Source: an uncultured Acidimicrobiaceae bacterium
GTDB lineage: Bacteria; Actinomycetota; Acidimicrobiia; Acidimicrobiales; SZUA-35
NCBI GenBank assembly: GCA_947259095.1
Contig: CAMYLA010000029.1
Coordinates: forward strand, 1-47,136
Direction of reading: 5' to 3'
Length of the DNA: 47,136 bases
The notes under the pieces were generated by a model. That model made no database searches and was not told the origin of the DNA. It saw only the letters and a program-made list of their open reading frames with translations. Shown here one piece after another: positions 43,237 to 47,136 of the stretch; the stretch's first letter is position 1, and every line of letters begins with the position of its first letter. Position numbers and translations under genes: made by a program.

Positions 43237-44436
43237 ATGGATTTTGAAGTCTCAGAGGAGATGACGGTCAGGCTGGCCATGATCGACGCGTTCATGGACC
43301 GGGAGGTGCTACCGCTGGAGGGCGAGCTCCTCCACGGCGATCCCGAAACCCTGGCCGAGGGCGTGGCCGGGGCCCAGGCCAAGGTCAAGCAGATGGGGCT
43401 CTGGGCCCCAAACCACCCCGTCGAATTCGGGGGCCTCGGTCTCTCGATGGTCGACCACGGCCTGTTCGCCGAGGCCGTCGGCCGGAGCCCGCTCGGCATG
43501 ACGGTGTTCGGCACCCAGGCCCCAGACGCCGGCAACATCGAGATCCTCCACAAGTACGGGACACCGGAACAGAACGACCGCTGGCTACGTCCATTGGTCG
43601 ACGGTGAGATCAGGAGTTGCTTCTCCATGACCGAGCCGGAGACCGCGGGATCCAACCCGGTGCTGCTGGCCACCACGGCCACCGTCGACGGCGACGACTA
43701 CGTGATCGACGGCCAGAAGTGGTTCACGTCGTCGGCCGACGGGGCGGCCTTCGCCATCGTCATGGCCGTCACCAACCCCGACGCCCCGCCCCACCAGCGG
43801 GCCAGCATGATCATCGTCCCCACCGACACCCCGGGGTTCAACCTGGTCCGCAACGTGAGCGTCATGGGCCACACCGGGTCCGGTCACGCCAGCCACGGCG
43901 AGGTCATCTATCAGTCATGCCGGGTACCGCGAGCCAACCTGCTCGGCACCGAGGGCGGTGGGTTCGTCATCGCCCAGGACCGCCTCGGCCCCGGTCGGAT
44001 CCACCACTGTATGCGCTGGCTCGGTATCGCCGCCCGAGCCTTCGAGATGATGTGCAGGCGGGCAAACCAACGGGTCATCGCCGAGGACGGCAGTCACCTG
44101 GCAGACCGCCAGGTCATCCAGCACTGGGCTGCAGAGCTCGACGCCGAAATCCGTGGCGCCCGCCTGCAGGTCCTCCATGCGGCATGGATGATCGACCAGC
44201 ACGGGGCCAAGACGGCCCGGGACGAGATCTCGGCCATCAAGTTCGTCGTGGCCAACACCATGCTCAAGGCCGTCGATACCGCCATCCAGGCCCACGGCGC
44301 CCTCGGTGTCACCGACGACACCATCCTGGCCTACTGGTACCGCCACGAACGCGCCGCCCGCATCTACGACGGAGCGGACGAGGTCCACAAGACCAGCCTC
44401 GGCCGGCGGGTCCTCCGCCGCCACGCCGACGAGTAG
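43237..44436 (+). CDS. Acyl-CoA dehydrogenase (ACAD10/11-like)
   Basis: This 399-residue flavoprotein has the acyl-CoA dehydrogenase N-terminal helical domain. The FAD-binding segment FSMTEPETAGSNP and FTSSADGAAFAIVMA follow, with DRLGPGRIHHCMRW at the start of the C-terminal helical domain. It ends with AARIYDGADEVHKTSLGRRVLRR. The YDGADEVH motif, rather than YEGxxEI, is typical of the ACAD10/11-related subgroup. It dehydrogenates an acyl-CoA at C2-C3; chain length is unknown. The start at ATG 43237 has GGAGG 6 bases upstream. It is followed 12 bp later by a convergent gene. Confidence 0.88.
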   Translation: MDFEVSEEMTVRLAMIDAFMDREVLPLEGELLHGDPETLAEGVAGAQAKVKQMGLWAPNHPVEFGGLGLSMVDHGLFAEAVGRSPLGMTVFGTQAPDAGNIEILHKYGTPEQNDRWLRPLVDGEIRSCFSMTEPETAGSNPVLLATTATVDGDDYVIDGQKWFTSSADGAAFAIVMAVTNPDAPPHQRASMIIVPTDTPGFNLVRNVSVMGHTGSGHASHGEVIYQSCRVPRANLLGTEGGGFVIAQDRLGPGRIHHCMRWLGIAARAFEMMCRRANQRVIAEDGSHLADRQVIQHWAAELDAEIRGARLQVLHAAWMIDQHGAKTARDEISAIKFVVANTMLKAVDTAIQAHGALGVTDDTILAYWYRHERAARIYDGADEVHKTSLGRRVLRRHADE

Positions 44437-44448
44437 CCGGCCTCCAGC

Positions 44449-45387
44449 TCAGGGGTTGAGGCAGGCCGGAATCGAATCGCCGGGACCGTCCGGTGAGTCT
44501 GTCATGCCGGCGGGGTCGTAGATCTTGACGTGATCCACGGTGGCGAACTGCTTGAGCGTCGCCACGATCAGGTTGGCGATCGTCATCGTCGAGCCACGAC
44601 TGTCGCAGCCTCCCATCAGCGTCACCCGGGCGATCCCCCCGTCGATCGACAGGGCACGGAACCCGGTGGCTCCCGAGAGCTCCACCGCCAGTCCACCCGC
44701 CTGCTCGGCGGCCGTCGGACCGGCGAACAGCTCCTGGAGCGCACCACCGGCCGGCGCGACGGCCGGCACCGACCTGGACACCACTTCGAGATCGGGCTGG
44801 GTGCCGGCGATGAAGTTTGGCAGGTTGATGAAGTACACGTCGGCCGTTGTGGTGGCCGCACCGACGTGGTGCGGGATGCGGAGGCGCTGGCCGTGGAAGA
44901 TCAGATGCGGATCACCGATCTGATCCCGGTTGGCCTCGAACAGGGCCGGCCAGCGGTCGGCGTCGCCGTACTGGGCCAGGGCGATGGCCGACAGGCTGTC
45001 CCCGTCGACCACGACATGATGGCGATAGCCGACGTAGGCCTCGACCAGGTTCGTCCCGAAGACGACCGGAACCACCACCTTGTTGATCTCCGAGGCGCCA
45101 CCGCCATGGGGGCCGCCATCGGGGTAGGCGACGTTCTCCTCGAAGACCTCGACGAACCCGTTTGGCGTCTCCGGTCTGACCGGGAGCTCGAGTTCGGTAT
45201 GGAACTGGCCGATCTCGCCGGTGCCGCTGCCGGCCATGGCGCCGATCGAGACCAGCTCCTGACCGTTGCCATCCCGGACCCTGGCCACGATGCTGGCCTC
45301 GAAGCCGGTGGCCAACCCACCGACCCTGACCCGCCGACCGACGATGTCGTTCGGTTGCGGCTGCTGTACGACCGTGGTGTTGAACAT
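44449..45387 (-). CDS. Gmad2-LysM-GerMN domain protein
   Basis: This 312-residue protein has three domains in order. The first is a Gmad2-type immunoglobulin-like beta domain (about 10-110), the second a LysM domain (about 120-172; HHVVVDGDSLSAIALAQYGD then HLIFHGQRLRIPHHV). The third is a GerMN domain (about 180-295; VYFINLPNFIAGT, PAGGALQELFAGPTAAEQAGG and GGIARVTLMGG). Such domains bind peptidoglycan or occur in spore-coat and germination proteins, and also in non-sporulating actinobacteria. Surprisingly there is no signal peptide or membrane anchor: the N terminus is MFNTTVVQQPQPND. GGAGGG lies 6 bases before the ATG. Cytoplasmic location, or a missed start, must be considered. Confidence 0.78.
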   Translation of the reverse strand: MFNTTVVQQPQPNDIVGRRVRVGGLATGFEASIVARVRDGNGQELVSIGAMAGSGTGEIGQFHTELELPVRPETPNGFVEVFEENVAYPDGGPHGGGASEINKVVVPVVFGTNLVEAYVGYRHHVVVDGDSLSAIALAQYGDADRWPALFEANRDQIGDPHLIFHGQRLRIPHHVGAATTTADVYFINLPNFIAGTQPDLEVVSRSVPAVAPAGGALQELFAGPTAAEQAGGLAVELSGATGFRALSIDGGIARVTLMGGCDSRGSTMTIANLIVATLKQFATVDHVKIYDPAGMTDSPDGPGDSIPACLNP

Positions 45388-45498
45388 CGGTTTCCCTCCG
45401 TGTGGTTGAAATCACTCTAGGACGGCCGGTCCGCCCCGGGAACGGACGAACGTCATGATGGGATCTCGACCCGGGCGACGGGACCAGCGGGTCCCGGA

Positions 45499-46881
45499 TC
45501 AGGCCGGTGGCGACACCGACCGGTCGCTGACCCAGTTGCCGTGGAAGCCGAACGGAACCCGCTGCGGCAGCGACACCCTGGCAACGTAGTCCTTGCGGTC
45601 GAAGTCCTGGGCGTCCATCACCACGAACTCGGCCGTGCCCTGGCCGAGGTCGTGGACGTAGGTCACCAGCCAGCCGTCGTCCTCAGCCGACTGGCCACCG
45701 CCGTCGGCGGCCCTGGCCACGAACACCGGCTCACCGGCGGCCCGGCCCGGGCCGTGGTCGAACACCGAGCGTTTTCCGGTCTCCAGGTCGTGTTTGATGG
45801 TCGGCCAACCCACCCCACCGGCGGTCGACGGCGAGGCGCAGTACCCGTAGCGGTACGGCTTGGCCGTGAGCGAACCCCGATGGCGGGGGAACTCGTTTGC
45901 GGTCTCGTCGATCACCGTCGTCGATGCGGTTCGACGGGCCGGGTCCAGCTCCCACCGCTCCAGCCGGGCCATGCCCTCGAACGGGCCGAGCAGGTCCTGA
46001 TCGAACATCTTGTCGTAGACACAGAGGTCGATGACGACCTTGCCGTCTTCGGCGTCATAGGAGTTGAGGGGGTGGAAGCTGTACCCGAGAGGAACGTCGA
46101 TCCAGACGATGTCGTCGGCGCCGCCATCCCGGGCCAACAAGCCGACCCGGTTGCCGTAGTCCGGGTTCCAGCGGAACGGGAAACGTCCGGCGAACGCCAG
46201 GTCGAGGTCGACGGTGCAGGGCTGGTCGTAGACGACGGCGAACCGCCCGGTCAACGACATGTCATGGAGCATCGTCATGCCCGGCAGTGGAATGTCGACC
46301 GTTCTGGACACCTTGCCATCGGGACCGACAACGACATACTGGACGTGGTCCAGCCACTCGCCCCAGGCGTAGACCATGGCGTGCATCTCCCCCGAGTCGG
46401 GGTCGACCTTGGGGTGGGCGGTGAAGGCCCCCGGCAGGGTGCCGTTGAAGTCGTTGCGGCCCACGGTCTCCAACTCGTAGGTCAGCTCGACCGGGCAACC
46501 CCCGGCCTCGACCATGGCCCAGGTGGTGCCGGCGAAGCCGCCGACGTTGGTATTCGGCCCATGGCCGCTGTTGTTCCAGTTCGGGCCGGCGATGTCGGGC
46601 CGGCCCCGGTGCTTGCTGAGGTCGCTCGAGCCCACATAGCGGTTGCGGTACCACTCGGCCCGACCCTCCCGCAGCCGGATGCCGTGGACCATGCCGTCGC
46701 CCATGAACCAGTGGTGGGTCGACGGGTCGACCTCGCCGACCGGGTTTGGACCATTACGCAGGTATCGGCCGTTGAGCTCGACCGGCAGCTGCCCCTCGAC
46801 CGGCAGGTCGACTGCGGTGACCTCCTCGGTGACAGGTGCGTAGTTGCCGGAGAGGTAGAGGCTGAGATCGGTGGCGGACAT
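45499..46881 (-). CDS. Carotenoid oxygenase (RPE65/apocarotenoid cleavage family)
   Basis: This 460-residue protein is a full-length carotenoid cleavage dioxygenase. It starts with NGRYLRNGPNP and HHWFMGDGMVHG. The four iron-binding His are in TAHPKVD, MLHDMSL, YSFHPLN and FGFHGNW, and acidic second-shell residues are present. It should cleave a double bond of a carotenoid or apocarotenoid (or a stilbene) using non-haem Fe(II) and O2; substrate unknown. Its ATG at 46881 faces a TetR gene, with an operator-like palindrome and short tandem repeats between them, so repression by that TetR is likely. Confidence 0.88.
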   Translation of the reverse strand: MSATDLSLYLSGNYAPVTEEVTAVDLPVEGQLPVELNGRYLRNGPNPVGEVDPSTHHWFMGDGMVHGIRLREGRAEWYRNRYVGSSDLSKHRGRPDIAGPNWNNSGHGPNTNVGGFAGTTWAMVEAGGCPVELTYELETVGRNDFNGTLPGAFTAHPKVDPDSGEMHAMVYAWGEWLDHVQYVVVGPDGKVSRTVDIPLPGMTMLHDMSLTGRFAVVYDQPCTVDLDLAFAGRFPFRWNPDYGNRVGLLARDGGADDIVWIDVPLGYSFHPLNSYDAEDGKVVIDLCVYDKMFDQDLLGPFEGMARLERWELDPARRTASTTVIDETANEFPRHRGSLTAKPYRYGYCASPSTAGGVGWPTIKHDLETGKRSVFDHGPGRAAGEPVFVARAADGGGQSAEDDGWLVTYVHDLGQGTAEFVVMDAQDFDRKDYVARVSLPQRVPFGFHGNWVSDRSVSPPA

Positions 46882-46915
46882 GGGGACGCTCCTCGGAGTT
46901 CGATCGAGTACTTCT

Positions 46916-46979
46916 CAGTGCCGGTTTTCAGTGCCAGTTTCCAGTGCCGTTGCCAGTACTGGTTGCCGATACCGGTTGC
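46916..46979. repeat. Five degenerate 12-13-bp tandem repeats
   Basis: Units CAGTGCCGGTTTT, CAGTGCCAGTTTC, CAGTGCCGTTGC, CAGTACTGGTTGC and CGATACCGGTTGC follow one another without gaps in the 5' leader of the carotenoid oxygenase gene, directly beside the TetR operator. The function is unknown. They could be extra binding sites or a replication-slippage relic. Confidence 0.75.
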
Positions 46980-46980
46980 T

Positions 46981-47010
46981 GTAACTTTGTTATAGCCATA
47001 ACTTAGTTAC
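46981..47010. promoter_or_regulatory. Palindromic TetR-type operator
   Basis: A 30-bp dyad reads as outer arms GTAACT/AGTTAC, two unpaired bases, inner arms GTTAT/ATAAC and a 4-base centre AGCC. It lies 3 bp before the TetR start and about 100 bp before the divergent carotenoid oxygenase start. Size and position fit an autoregulated TetR operator overlapping both promoters. TATAAC within the minus-strand arm could serve as a -10 box. Confidence 0.75.
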
Positions 47011-47013
47011 AGC

Positions 47014-47136
47014 ATGTCCGTTCAGTCAACCCCCGATATGCGCCAGAAGCTGCTCGACGCCGCCCTCGACCTGTTGCAGCGCGAGGGTGCGGCCTCGCTC
47101 ACCGTGCGCAGCATCACCGAACACGCCGGCTGCTCC
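47014..47136 (+). CDS. TetR-family transcriptional regulator (N-terminal part, runs off window)
   Basis: Forty-one codons are visible. After MSVQSTPDMRQ comes the typical TetR start KLLDAALDLLQREGAASLTV, then RSITEHAGCS, where the helix-turn-helix continues past the window end. The ATG at 47014 lies only 3 bp from the operator palindrome. ATG 47038 is a possible alternative. There is no clear Shine-Dalgarno before 47014, so the transcript may be leaderless. It probably represses itself and the carotenoid oxygenase gene. Confidence 0.8.
   Translation, partial: MSVQSTPDMRQKLLDAALDLLQREGAASLTVRSITEHAGCS

Noticed and set aside
46916..46979. CRISPR array
   Set aside because: The repeats are 12-13 bp, adjacent and without spacers; no cas genes are in the window.
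45541..46995. Plus-strand 484-codon frame opposite the carotenoid oxygenase
   Set aside because: The minus strand carries four iron-binding His motifs; the plus frame is a shadow that also reads through the TetR operator.

Overview
The window is high-GC DNA (most genes roughly 60-67% G+C by eye) with actinobacterial gene content: a gluABCD-type amino-acid transporter, an AMIN-like/SH3 secreted protein, a SpoIIE-type phosphatase, an NRPS with carrier and thioesterase domains, and a large nSTAND-WD40 protein. A marine or soil actinobacterium, possibly of the Acidimicrobiia, fits best. That placement is inference, because no rRNA or marker gene is present.

Region 1 (about 1-9.2 kb) looks like a genomic island. 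It is bounded by two identical 57-bp copies of the 3' part of a tRNA-Ser(GCU) gene (120-176 and 9118-9174), each followed by a hairpin terminator. Between them lie an APH-family kinase, a sulfotransferase, a polysaccharide flippase, a 575-bp internally deleted IS21-family element, a hypothetical protein, a DAPG-hydrolase-like enzyme and a tandem universal stress protein. No integrase and no complete tRNA is visible.

Region 2 (9.2-16.7 kb) starts with decayed mobile DNA: an IS3-family transposase fragment abutting a group II intron remnant that retains domain V but has lost the RT active site. An Old Yellow Enzyme homologue, a long gene-poor stretch, a low-GC SnoaL-like gene, a lipoprotein and a secreted AMIN-like/SH3 protein follow.

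Region 3 (16.77-24.2 kb) is the centrepiece: one 2331-residue protein combining a carrier domain, three membrane-plus-left-handed-beta-helix modules of the epsilon-poly-lysine-synthetase (Pls) type, half a condensation domain, an adenylation domain, a second carrier, a thioesterase and a C-terminal Fe(II)/2-oxoglutarate dioxygenase. A small START/SRPBCC gene overlaps its stop codon.

Region 4 (24.4-32.2 kb) has a gluABCD operon (minus strand), a SpoIIE phosphatase, a divergent pair of lipid enzymes (PlsC-like acyltransferase and patatin), and a stand-alone pyruvate kinase C-terminal domain.

Region 5 (32.3-40 kb) is a probable conflict or signalling module. A TIR-domain gene is translationally coupled (ATGA overlap) to an nSTAND ATPase with a membrane segment and about fifteen WD40 repeats. 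It runs tail-to-tail, sharing a CTAG stop, with a lipoprotein that has FecR-like and degenerate formylglycine-generating-enzyme-like domains.

Region 6 (40.1-47.1 kb) holds an SLC12-like transporter, an epoxide-hydrolase-like gene, an acyl-CoA dehydrogenase, a Gmad2-LysM-GerMN protein, and a carotenoid oxygenase divergent from a TetR regulator with a palindromic operator between them. The TetR gene runs off the window.
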